A stretch of DNA of 64,000 bases from Pseudomonas cavernae (GTDB lineage: Bacteria > Pseudomonadota > Gammaproteobacteria > Pseudomonadales > Pseudomonadaceae). The notes under the pieces are model-generated. The model was given only the letters and a program-made list of their open reading frames with translations, searched no databases and was not told where the DNA came from. The stretch lies in contig NZ_CP032419.1 of assembly GCF_003595175.1 (NCBI RefSeq), forward strand, positions 2,294,001-2,358,000, given 5' to 3'. Positions within the stretch are counted from its first letter, which is position 1. Each line of letters opens with the position of its first letter. The position numbers and the translations under genes were made by a program. Shown here piece after piece: positions 1 through 6,698 of the stretch.

Positions 1-284
1 GGTTTTCGGTCAGCGCGGTTTGGGCATACAACAGCGTCAGATCATCGGCGTAGCGCTTCAATTTGAGCGGGTAGAGCGGCAACTCGGGCAACCCGAACTT
101 GTTGCACCAGGCGCTGTTGCAGCATGCGCGCCAGTGGCTCGCCGCGCCTTAGGATGCCGATCAGTACCGTTTGCCGCTGAGGGGAGAGTAGGGCGACTGT
201 CTGCCTGGCCATCGCCTCCATGATGTTGTCGAGCTGCTCTGGCGTATAGAGACAGAAACGCTGCCCGCCGGGTTTCGGCTCCAT
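1..284 (-). pseudogene. phosphoribosyltransferase, frameshifted and cut by window edge
   Basis: The frame starting at 284 reads a type I phosphoribosyltransferase-like N-terminus with the motif VLIGILRRGEPLA, which resembles the PRPP-binding fold start of PyrR-like and hypoxanthine-type enzymes. Near position 105 the sensible frame changes by one base. After that, codons running off the left edge read LPELPLYPLKLKRYADDL, a continuation typical of such proteins, while the original frame soon stops at 42. I therefore read this as one gene with a frameshift, truncated by the window. The substrate cannot be told. It lies in a run of decaying genes, so the frameshift is probably real, but a sequencing error is possible. 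Confidence 0.5.
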
Positions 285-326
285 AGTGGCCCCCCAGGGG
301 GATAGGCTGGTCTGTATAACGTTAGC

Positions 327-674
327 TCAGCTCGGCGGGCTGCAGGCGACGTGCGGGAAGACAACCCTGTGCTGGTCGAATTTTCTCGGACGGCTCGAAC
401 AAAGAAGGGCCGCTCGATGAGCGGCCCTTCTTTGTTCCGCATCCAGCCAGTCGGTGAACGCCTCGAAGTTAGCGAACGAGGTGATCGGCTCACCGTCGAG
501 CAGATTGACGATCGATGCCTTGAGGCCGTCTGCCAGCTCGCGATCGGCAGCCCCTTGGGCGAAACCATCGGCGAACTCCTGATCGTGAACACTGGCGGGG
601 GAGCCTGGCGCGGATTCGCGGGAGAAGCCACTGCGGTATCCGTCGGCGTAGAAGGTGCTGGAGTTGAGGCTCAT
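327..674 (-). CDS. hypothetical protein (115 aa)
   Basis: The start at 674 follows a GGAGACCC ribosome-binding site. The protein is acidic in its first 90 residues and contains FANFEAFTDWLDAE. It has no signal peptide or membrane helix and I do not recognise the family. The small protein at 751-876 has a similar FTTPEALATWLAE segment, so the two may be distant paralogues. The frame runs without a stop straight through the perfect hairpin at 397-437 and adds about 35 basic, low-quality residues. The natural C-terminus may therefore have been lost when the hairpin DNA was joined on. Confidence 0.45.
   Translation of the reverse strand: MSLNSSTFYADGYRSGFSRESAPGSPASVHDQEFADGFAQGAADRELADGLKASIVNLLDGEPITSFANFEAFTDWLDAEQRRAAHRAALLCSSRPRKFDQHRVVFPHVACSPPS
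397..437. terminator. long perfect hairpin, probable intrinsic terminator
   Basis: A 19-bp perfect inverted repeat (GAACAAAGAAGGGCCGCTC and its complement) is separated by only three bases. The inner part is GC-rich and the outer part is A/T-rich on both sides, so it could terminate transcription in either direction. It sits inside the open frame of the hypothetical gene at 327-674. Confidence 0.7.
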
Positions 675-750
675 GGGGTCTCCGGGGTAATGACTTGATG
701 AACCCATCATCTCTCGGAATCCGGAAATGCAAGCCCAGCGGCGCTGGGTG

Positions 751-876
751 CTACTCCTCGCTGTAGATGACCTCGAGCCAGGCCTCGTATGTTGCCGGCG
801 TCCGGCCGAACGCCGGCGCGTTGGTCTCCGCCAGCCAGGTGGCCAAAGCCTCCGGCGTGGTGAACGCCGGGCTCAT
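751..876 (-). CDS. small hypothetical protein (41 aa)
   Basis: The reading frame begins at an ATG at 876, seven bases after a GAAGGGACT ribosome-binding site, and encodes a 41-residue acidic peptide ending EVIYSEE. The frame upstream stays open for 280 more codons, but that part covers unrelated gene debris, so the short start is preferred. The FTTPEALATWLAE segment recalls FANFEAFTDWLDAE in the preceding small protein. No function is apparent. Confidence 0.4.
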   Translation of the reverse strand: MSPAFTTPEALATWLAETNAPAFGRTPATYEAWLEVIYSEE

Positions 877-1059
877 TGGAGTCCCTTCGTTGATGACCTG
901 GTACATCATGAAGTGCGTGGCCAGGTCCTCCGACCGTTCAAGCGCGCTTCGCTCCAGGCGGCGTGCCCTGGGAAGTCTCGTCTGTGCATGGTGGCCTCCT
1001 GGAGGTTGCTTCTCGAATGGGAGTGTGTGCTGTCCATCCTTCACCGGCAGGGCGGCTGT

Positions 1060-1124
1060 GTGCAGGTCCAATGCAATTGAGTGTTCAGGTCGAATGCAAT
1101 CAGGCGTGCAAGTGAATGCAATTT
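1060..1124. repeat. three tandem ~22-bp repeats, IS21-like end
   Basis: Three degenerate units lie head to tail at 1060-1080, 1081-1102 and 1103-1124. Each has a CAGGTC-like half followed by AATGCAAT. IS21-family elements carry multiple ~20-bp transposase-binding repeats at their ends, and this looks like such an end without any nearby istA/istB. The interval 877-1138 holds nothing else I recognise. Confidence 0.45.
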
Positions 1125-1138
1125 CCCAGTGTCGGCAA

Positions 1139-1275
1139 GGACCGGCCCGTTCTATTACGCCGAGAAGGTAGAGCCCACAGTGCTGGAGCAACCGAACGCC
1201 GAGCATTGGATGGCCGAGTTCCTCAAGCGTGCCTGGAGCCGGCGGCAGCGCCAGGCGACTGGCGCGATGGCGTAG
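1139..1275 (+). pseudogene. C-terminal fragment of an unrecognised protein
   Basis: Directly after the tandem repeats an open frame reads GPFYYAEKVEPTVLEQ and ends at a stop at 1275, ten bases before the DUF4031 start. Its codon pattern looks like real coding sequence but there is no start codon, so it is the 3' end of a gene cut by the repeat-bearing element. Family unknown. Confidence 0.3.
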
Positions 1276-1284
1276 GGGCAACCG

Positions 1285-1425
1285 ATGCCGGTCTATGTCG
1301 ATGATATGCAGTGGCCGTACAGAGGCATGAAGAAGTGCCACATGATCGCAACAACGGATGACGAACTGCATGAGATGGCCGCCAGGCTCGGTATGCGGCG
1401 CAGTTGGCACCGATTCCCTGCGTCT
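1285..1425 (+). pseudogene. DUF4031 protein, N-terminal fragment
   Basis: The ATG at 1285 opens a frame reading MPVYVDDMQWPYRGMKKCHM then IATTDDELHEMAARLG. This is the start of DUF4031 proteins, small conserved proteins of unknown role that normally run to about 80-100 residues. After about residue 47 (near 1425) the frame goes on but no longer resembles the family, and EamA-like sequence begins on the other strand. The gene has thus lost its 3' half at a junction. Confidence 0.5.
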
Positions 1426-1450
1426 GGGTCGGGTATCTCGCGGCGTATCG

Positions 1451-1585
1451 CCGGTGCAGACCTGGATCAGCGCGATCAGGTGCGGCGGCATGCCACCCAG
1501 CCATTTGATGATGAGCGCCGCCACTGCATAGAGCAGCGCCGCGCCCAGGGCCAGGGCAATGCCCGCCAGGTAGTCGCCGCCGCTC
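1451..1585 (-). pseudogene. EamA/DMT transporter fragment
   Basis: On the minus strand a stretch of about 43 residues reads GIALALGAALLYAVAALIIK followed by PPHLIALIQVCTG. This is characteristic of the first helices of an EamA drug/metabolite transporter domain. Sequence on either side does not continue the fold, so only one to two helices of a normally 10-helix protein remain. It abuts the DUF4031 fragment tail to tail, which marks a recombination junction near 1425-1450. Confidence 0.45.
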
Positions 1586-1813
1586 TCGCCCTGCCCGCCG
1601 TGGCGATCCACCGCCAACTGACGGCGATGGGCTTCGCCGTACAGTCCGAGCAGCTCTTCACCGCGCCCCAGGCCGTGCTCCGCCATGTACGGGCCGAGGG
1701 TCTGCGGCCGTACTGCCTGATCCATCCGGGGCTGGATGAGGAGTGACCGGCAAGACCGCCCCTTGCTCGGCAGCTATTCGGCTCCAGACTCGCCCGCCAC
1801 GCTGAATAGGCTC

Positions 1814-2290
1814 CTAGCGATGCCGCTGATAGCGGCCTATCAGCTCCGTCTGGGCCAGGATGTGCCCCGACATCGTCTGCTCCAGCATCTTCTTGGTCGG
1901 GTGTCGCAGGTCGGCAAGCACCGTATCCAGGGCATAGAGTTTGTGGAAATAATGGTGATTGCCAATCGGCGGACAGGGCCCGCCGTAACCGGTTCGTTGC
2001 CAGTCATTGAGTCCCTGCAGGGTACCCGGCGGCAGGTTCTTGTCCGTCACCCCCTCGGGCAGGATGCCTGCAGTGGGCGGCAGGTTGTACAGCAGCCAAT
2101 GGACCCAGGTCATCTTCGGCGCGGCGGGGGCGGGTGCGTCCGGGTCGTCGACAATCAGTGCCAGGCTCCTGGTGCCGGCCGGCGGCTCCGTCCAGCTCAG
2201 GGGGGGAGAAAGATCCCGACCATCGCAACTGTGTATCGCGGGGATCGATTCGTTGGGCGCGAATGCCGCAGAGCTTAGTCTGAAGGTCAT
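1814..2290 (-). CDS. YbhB/YbcL family Raf kinase inhibitor-like protein (PEBP)
   Basis: This 158-residue protein belongs to the phosphatidylethanolamine-binding protein family. It shows the family's ligand-pocket motifs DDPDAP (about residue 50) and GPCPPIGNHHYFHKLYALD (about residues 105-123), and its length is normal for the bacterial branch. The cellular role is unknown; E. coli YbhB is a soluble protein of unsettled function. The ATG at 2290 lies eight bases from AGGAG and is preferred to the ATG at 2296. It is the only clearly intact conserved gene in the first 3 kb. Confidence 0.88.
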   Translation of the reverse strand: MTFRLSSAAFAPNESIPAIHSCDGRDLSPPLSWTEPPAGTRSLALIVDDPDAPAPAAPKMTWVHWLLYNLPPTAGILPEGVTDKNLPPGTLQGLNDWQRTGYGGPCPPIGNHHYFHKLYALDTVLADLRHPTKKMLEQTMSGHILAQTELIGRYQRHR

Positions 2291-2319
2291 GGCCATATCT
2301 CCTTGGTTGCCAGGTGGAT

Positions 2320-2587
2320 TCAGCAGCAGACCGCAACAGCGACGGCCGGCATTGCAGGCTGGCCGTAATCGGGGACTCCCTGAAAAGCATAGTGGTTCGA
2401 CCCCGAAGCCTCAGGAAAACCGCCGCGTGGTCCGTGGCCGATAGGCCGGCCGGTTGGGAATCCGGCAGGTCGCTGGCTGTAGTTTGGGCCGCTGCCTAGA
2501 CCGGCCAGCGCCGATGCCGACGCCGAACTGGCCGCCATCGAAGCCGGCGGCGGCTTCTTTGGGTTTGGCTTTCCACTGGGCGCCCAT
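2320..2587 (-). pseudogene. glycine/proline-rich small protein, frameshifted
   Basis: From an ATG at 2587 the frame reads MGAQWKAKPKEAAAGFDGGQ and then a glycine-rich stretch. Around 2500 the plausible sequence moves by one base into a frame reading GPNYSQRPAGFPTGRPIGHG and ending VAVAVCC at a stop at 2320. Joined, this makes about 88 residues rich in Gly and Pro. I do not recognise it. It follows the lipoprotein gene in the same direction and carries the same kind of single-base damage. Confidence 0.35.
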
Positions 2588-3169
2588 GGCGGCTCTCTCG
2601 CTGTTTGCGGATGGGGAACGGGTGCACGGGCCCATTGACGCTGCGCGTGACCTTGGTCTGCTTCTTCTTCGCCTCGCGGTACTGCTCGCTGCGAGTCAGG
2701 TAGCGAAGGACGGGTACGACGGTCTTGCTGACCTCGAGCATTTCATCGGGCGTCAGGGTCGTCCGGCCTGCGTACTTGGCAGTCAGCGCTTTGATCCGAG
2801 CCTCATAGCGAGCAGCCTCGCCGGGTTTCAGCGGGTCATAGGTCTCGAGGCCGTCGAGTTCCTTGCCCTGGAACGCTGCATACGCTCGCTCAGCGTTCGC
2901 TTGATCCTCGGGGGGCCATTGCCGGTGGTCGCCGCCAGGGCGCGCGTCGGGGACGGAAATGCCGGCGGCCTCGGTAATGCTGTTCAGACTGCCGGTGGCG
3001 GCGCCTAGCGAGGCGAGCACGCCGCCGGCGCCCTGGGTGAGGGTAGAAGCTCCGCTGCTGGCGCCGCTCTTGAGGTTTTGCCGGGAATACAGCCGGCGAG
3101 TGTGACGAGGAGGGTGATCGCCGCAGTCCCGCGCAACAGCCGGGACTGCTGGAATCGCATGATGCTCAT
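2496..3169 (-). pseudogene. lipoprotein, frameshifted
   Basis: An ATG at 3169 behind AAAGGACTCC begins a lipoprotein signal peptide (AAITLLVTLAGC; lipobox Cys at about residue 27). The frame hits a stop near 3007. Skipping one base near 3076 moves into a long open frame (KSGASSGASTLTQGAGGVLA onward) that continues to about 2600 with a charged, helical domain containing TTLTPDEMLEVSKTVVPVLRYL. I interpret this as one outer-membrane-anchored lipoprotein of about 190 residues broken by an indel. The true C-terminus is unclear because the frame runs on into the next gene. Confidence 0.45.
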
Positions 3170-3291
3170 GTGGAGTCCTTTCGGTGATAAGGACGTCCGA
3201 CGTTACGCGCTGTTTCAGAACTGCAAGGGGCCTATTCAGCCCATTCCAAGGCTGTCACAGCAGCTCTGCCTGGGAGTACGTAATTGCACTA

Positions 3292-3356
3292 ACTTGACCA
3301 CCCGTTTGCACACCAGTTGACCAGTCATTTGCATTCACGCTGACCAGCTGTTTGCA
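3292..3356 (+). repeat. IS21-type terminal repeats (left copy)
   Basis: Three units of the form TTGACCA-N3-TTTGCA recur at about 23-bp spacing (3294-3310, 3316-3333, 3340-3356). The same array, reverse complemented and about 80 percent identical by eye, is at 15439-15499. Multiple terminal repeats of this kind are typical of IS21-family ends. No istA or istB gene is present, so these are solo ends. The remainder of 3170-3426 shows no gene. Confidence 0.5.
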
Positions 3357-3426
3357 GTTGATCAGTGTCAGCAGGTGCCACTCAGGGGGAGTGCGTCAGC
3401 CAGGCACCGAAGGGCAGCAACCGACC

Positions 3427-5097
3427 CAGGCTGTGTGAAAATGCCGGTATCGCCTAAATTTGATGAATCGATGTCAGCGGGGGCTGCACATGAAGCGATT
3501 CATCGAGGGGGAAAGTCGGGCACAGGTGAGTTTGCTTCCAGAGTGCTTGGATGACTACATCACCGACGAGAACCCAATCCGTGTGGTTGAAGCGTTCGTC
3601 GAGCAGCTCGATCTGGCTGGGCTGGAGTTTTCCGGTGCAACTCCTGCCACAACGGGGCGTCCGTCCTACCATCCCGCGGTGTTGCTGAAGATCTACCTCT
3701 ACGGTTACCTCAACCGCATTCAATCCAGCCGTCGCCTCGAGCGCGAATGCCAGCGCAACCTCGAACTGATGTGGCTAACTGAACGGTTGGCGCCAGACTT
3801 CAAAACCATCGCTGATTTCCGTCGCGATAACGGCAAAGCCATCCGCAGTGTTTGTCGGCAGTTCGTCGTGTTGTGCCGCAACCTTGACCTGTTTTCCCAG
3901 TCGATCGTGGCCATCGACGGCAGCAAGTTCAAGGCCGTCAACAATCGCGACCGCAACTTCACCCAGGGCAAGCTGCGCGCCCGCATGGAGCAGATCGAGA
4001 AGAGTATCGATAGGTATCTGGCGGCGATGGACACCGCCGACCGAACCCAGTCCGATGTCGCCGAAGCCAAGGCAAGCCGACTCCAGGACAAGATCGAAAA
4101 GCTCAAGCAGCAAATGCAGGCACTCAAAGAGATGGAGCAACGGCTACGCGAGGCACCGGATGGGCAGGTGTCTTTGACTGACCCCGATGCTCGCTCCATG
4201 GCCACCAGTGGTCGAGGCACCGGAATCGTCGGCTACAACGTACAGACCGCCGTGGACACCAAACACCACCTGATTGTCGCGCACGAAGTGACCAACGTTG
4301 GCCACGACCGAACGGCGCTGGCCATGATGGCCGAGCACGCGCGCAACGCCACCGGAGTCGAAGCTCTCACGGTCGTAGCCGACCGCGGCTATTTCAGTGG
4401 CGAAGAAATTCTCGCCTGCGAGCAGTCCGGCATAACCACCTATGTACCCAAGCCACTGACGTCGAACAGCAAGGCTGACGGCCGCTTCGGCAAGCAGGAC
4501 TTCGTGTATGTGGCCGAGAAGAACGAATACTGCTGCCCTGCTGGGGAAAGCTTGATCTACCGCTACACGAATCTCGAGGCTGGGCTGACGACGCATGCCT
4601 ACTGGAGTTCTAACTGCAAGCAGTGTTCGATCAAGTCGCAGTGCACCAACTTGTCATTCCGAAGAGTTCGACGCTGGGAGCACGAGGGCGTCATCGATGC
4701 CATGCAACAGCGACTGGATCACCAGCCCGAGATGATGGGCGTGCGTCGTCAGACCGTTGAGCACCCATTTGGAACGCTTAAATACTGGATGGGTTCGACG
4801 CATTTTCTGACAAGAACACTGGCGCGCGTGAGCACCGAGATGAGCCTTCACGTGCTTGCCTACAACCTCAAACGACTGGTGAGCATCCTCGGCATCGCTG
4901 GAGCACTGGAAGCAAATGCGGGCCTAAAGAGTGATGGCCTTTTTCCGCCCTCTATTAGCCTTCTGAGAGGGGTTTCAACCGACGTCAGGGCTTACCTCCG
5001 CCTATTACGGCGATCTGTGGTGATCGGCTGCTTTGACTGCCAAGGCGTGCCCCGCTCTGGAGGTTGGTCGAGATGCGGGCTGTTTTCACACAGCCTG
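3427..5097 (+). mobile_element. IS1182-family insertion sequence, copy 1 (1671 bp)
   Basis: The element starts CAGGCTGTGTGAAAA and ends with the exact inverse TTTTCACACAGCCTG. GACC is found on both sides (3423-3426 and 5098-5101), consistent with a 4-bp target duplication. A second copy of identical length lies inverted at 13722-15392, also bracketed by GACC. The outer flanks of the two copies differ, so they are separate insertions. They appear nearly identical; the only clear differences I found are about three bases near the 3' end. Confidence 0.9.
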
Positions 5098-5142
5098 GAC
5101 CCTTTGCAGTCGTTTAGCTGCTATTTTCACAACCACCGATAA
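3490..5142 (+). CDS. IS1182 family transposase (copy 1)
   Basis: This is a DDE transposase of about 550 residues. The N-terminus MKRFIEGESRAQVSLLPECL and the segment VAIDGSKFKAVNNRDRNFT are typical of IS1182-family enzymes, as are a coiled coil at about 170-220, GYNVQTAVDTKHHLIVAHEV, and VEHPFGTLKYWMG near the last catalytic acidic region. The start at 3490 matches the family; an in-frame ATG lies at 3460. The frame has no stop inside the element. It crosses the right inverted repeat and stops in flanking DNA at 5142, so the last 15 residues are encoded by the target. Confidence 0.9.
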   Translation: MKRFIEGESRAQVSLLPECLDDYITDENPIRVVEAFVEQLDLAGLEFSGATPATTGRPSYHPAVLLKIYLYGYLNRIQSSRRLERECQRNLELMWLTERLAPDFKTIADFRRDNGKAIRSVCRQFVVLCRNLDLFSQSIVAIDGSKFKAVNNRDRNFTQGKLRARMEQIEKSIDRYLAAMDTADRTQSDVAEAKASRLQDKIEKLKQQMQALKEMEQRLREAPDGQVSLTDPDARSMATSGRGTGIVGYNVQTAVDTKHHLIVAHEVTNVGHDRTALAMMAEHARNATGVEALTVVADRGYFSGEEILACEQSGITTYVPKPLTSNSKADGRFGKQDFVYVAEKNEYCCPAGESLIYRYTNLEAGLTTHAYWSSNCKQCSIKSQCTNLSFRRVRRWEHEGVIDAMQQRLDHQPEMMGVRRQTVEHPFGTLKYWMGSTHFLTRTLARVSTEMSLHVLAYNLKRLVSILGIAGALEANAGLKSDGLFPPSISLLRGVSTDVRAYLRLLRRSVVIGCFDCQGVPRSGGWSRCGLFSHSLDPLQSFSCYFHNHR

Positions 5143-5170
5143 TGGCCGTTTGCGAGGTCACGCCGACGCC

Positions 5171-5308
5171 TCACTCGGAAAGACCGGCCTTGCGGTAGCC
5201 ATCAACGAAATGCTCAAGCGTCGCAGCGTCGCGCAATGGCTCCGTCGTGGCCCAGTGGGTAGAGCATCGTGGCCGCCCGGCTTTATAGATATCGACCTGC
5301 TGCCCACC
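5171..5308 (-). pseudogene. C-terminal fragment of an unrecognised protein
   Basis: On the minus strand a frame reads GGQQVDIYKAGRPRCSTHWA and then TLEHFVDGYRKAGLSE to a stop at 5171. It looks like the natural end of a soluble protein, but there is no start and the coding look stops at about 5308, next to the sequence at 5310-5323 discussed in the findings. The rest of 5143-5448 holds no other gene that I can see. Confidence 0.3.
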
Positions 5309-5448
5309 AGAATTCGGCACGAGCAGTCGAAGGTTTGTTTTCTCGACGCTGTAAAGCCTACAGCCGAAAGGGCTGGCGCATCTTTCATGGACGCCCGACG
5401 GGGTTCGCTGTAAACATTCCGACCGCTTGATTTTAGAGGAGACGCAGC

Positions 5449-5841
5449 ATGGACCGATTCACGGGCGGTTGCCTTTGCGGCAACGTCCGAATTGTGGCCT
5501 CGGGACTCCCCTACCGGGTCGGCCTTTGTCACTGTCTCGACTGCCGTAAGCATCATGGGGCCCTTTTTCACGCTTCCGCGGTGTTCCCTCAGGATGCGGT
5601 GACGATCGATGGCGAAACACGCGACTACGCCGGGCGGTTTTTCTGTCCCCGCTGCGGCTCGTCCATTTTCGCACGCACCGCAGACGAAATCGAAGTGAAC
5701 CTAGGATCCCTGGATGCCCCTGACCAACTGATGCCAACCTACGAAAGCTGGATCGTCCGTCGCGAGTCCTGGTTGCCGCCGTTTCCGCTCACGAGACGAT
5801 ACGAGCGCGATCGTGACGCCACGGGTCGCTTTGAAGAGTAG
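5449..5841 (+). CDS. GFA family zinc-binding protein
   Basis: This 130-residue protein belongs to the GFA/CENP-V family, named after glutathione-dependent formaldehyde-activating enzyme. Most members have no proven activity. The zinc ligands are visible as CLCGNV (residues 8-10), CHCLDCRKHHGALF (27-32) and CPRCGSS (about 66-69), the standard Cys pattern. A strong GAGGAG ribosome-binding site precedes the ATG at 5449. It is intact and complete, in contrast to its neighbours, and sits between an IS1182 copy and the MITE-like element, so it is probably cargo of the accessory region. Confidence 0.88.
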   Translation: MDRFTGGCLCGNVRIVASGLPYRVGLCHCLDCRKHHGALFHASAVFPQDAVTIDGETRDYAGRFFCPRCGSSIFARTADEIEVNLGSLDAPDQLMPTYESWIVRRESWLPPFPLTRRYERDRDATGRFEE

Positions 5842-5890
5842 GTGGCACGAACGACCCACAACGGACGTTCGCGAGAGACAGAGATCGGCC

Positions 5891-6049
5891 GAGGCTGTGT
5901 AAAAACGTTTTCGAGCAGGTTTGGTGGTCTGAATCGGAACAAAAATCGCGCTCCTGGGTAAATTTCAGGTCTGCTGATTAACCAAACACCGGCAGATTTT
6001 ACGTAGCAACGCAGACTTCAAAACGGGGGATGCGTTTTTACACAGCCTG
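5891..6049. mobile_element. MITE-like element with IS1182-type ends (159 bp)
   Basis: The element carries a 16-bp perfect terminal inverted repeat, AGGCTGTGTAAAAACG at 5892-5907 and its complement at 6033-6048. It is flanked by GGCC on both sides (5887-5890 and 6050-6053), a 4-bp target duplication. The ends differ from those of the full IS copies mainly at one base (GTGTAAAAA against GTGTGAAAA). It encodes nothing. By structure it is a non-autonomous derivative that an IS1182-type transposase could move. Confidence 0.65.
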
Positions 6050-6424
6050 GGCCAGAAGCAGACATAGTCAATCTGCCCCAAACCACGCAGCTCGTTATAG
6101 ACAGCACGGATAGGCGCACACGCAACCGAGTCATGCCGCGCCCCTTGGAACCAGCTTTGTCGAACTCCGGTTGATGATGGGCACGAATGCGAGGAATTAA
6201 GTCCCAGACATCGTCCGAATCAATGCGCTGAGGCGCGAACTGACGCACCATCGCTTCGCCATCGATGATTGCAACAGCGATGGCGTAGGCGATGTTCATC
6301 TGCGCTGCGATTGGAGTAATGGGACGCTCCAGCTCCCACCAACCATGGTGGTAGACCGCATGGGACAGTTCGATATCGATGCTCTCGATGTCCTCGGCAC
6401 GTAGCGGATGCTTACCACACGTGA
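6050..6424 (-). pseudogene. MmgE/PrpD family protein, internal/C-terminal fragment
   Basis: The minus-strand frame reads VYHHGWWELERPITPIAAQM then NIAYAIAVAIIDGEAMVRQF and FAPQRIDSDDVWDLIPRI. This is the characteristic second half of MmgE/PrpD-fold proteins (2-methylcitrate dehydratase, cis-aconitate decarboxylase relatives). The family is about 450 residues; only about 110 remain. The 3' side is cut by the MITE-like element at 6050 and the 5' side joins a CBS-domain fragment on the opposite strand near 6424. Confidence 0.6.
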
Positions 6425-6631
6425 CCATTGCGCAGGATGCGAGCGCCGATAAGTGCCGCGAACTGATGGAAGACAATCAAATCCGGCGCGTACTGGTGAC
6501 GGACGCAAGCGGGTGTTGCTGCGGCATCGTCAGCCAGGCCGATTTCGCTAACGAGGCGCAGGGATTGCGCCGGCGAAATCGTGCACGCGATTTCACGTCC
6601 GGCCGATACCGCTTCCAACGTTCTTCACTGA
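6425..6631 (+). pseudogene. CBS-domain protein fragment, frameshifted
   Basis: The frame reads VTIAQDASADKCRELMEDNQ then IRRVLVTDASG and CCGIVSQADFA, the second CBS motif of a two-CBS protein. After ADFA the homologous sequence moves one base into a frame reading AGEIVHAISRPADTASNVLH and stops at 6631. The N-terminal half is missing at the junction with the MmgE/PrpD fragment. It is a dead gene end. Confidence 0.5.
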
Positions 6632-6698
6632 AATCGCCCCGGTCGAGCCTGCGTCACCATCGAAGTGAGCTCGATCGCCCTTCAGCGCTGCGGGCGCC

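Noticed and set aside
751..1725. A single 324-codon minus-strand protein
   Set aside because: It mixes an EamA-like stretch, sequence opposite the DUF4031 fragment, repeats and a 41-aa C-terminal gene with its own ribosome-binding site, so it is chance fusion of debris.
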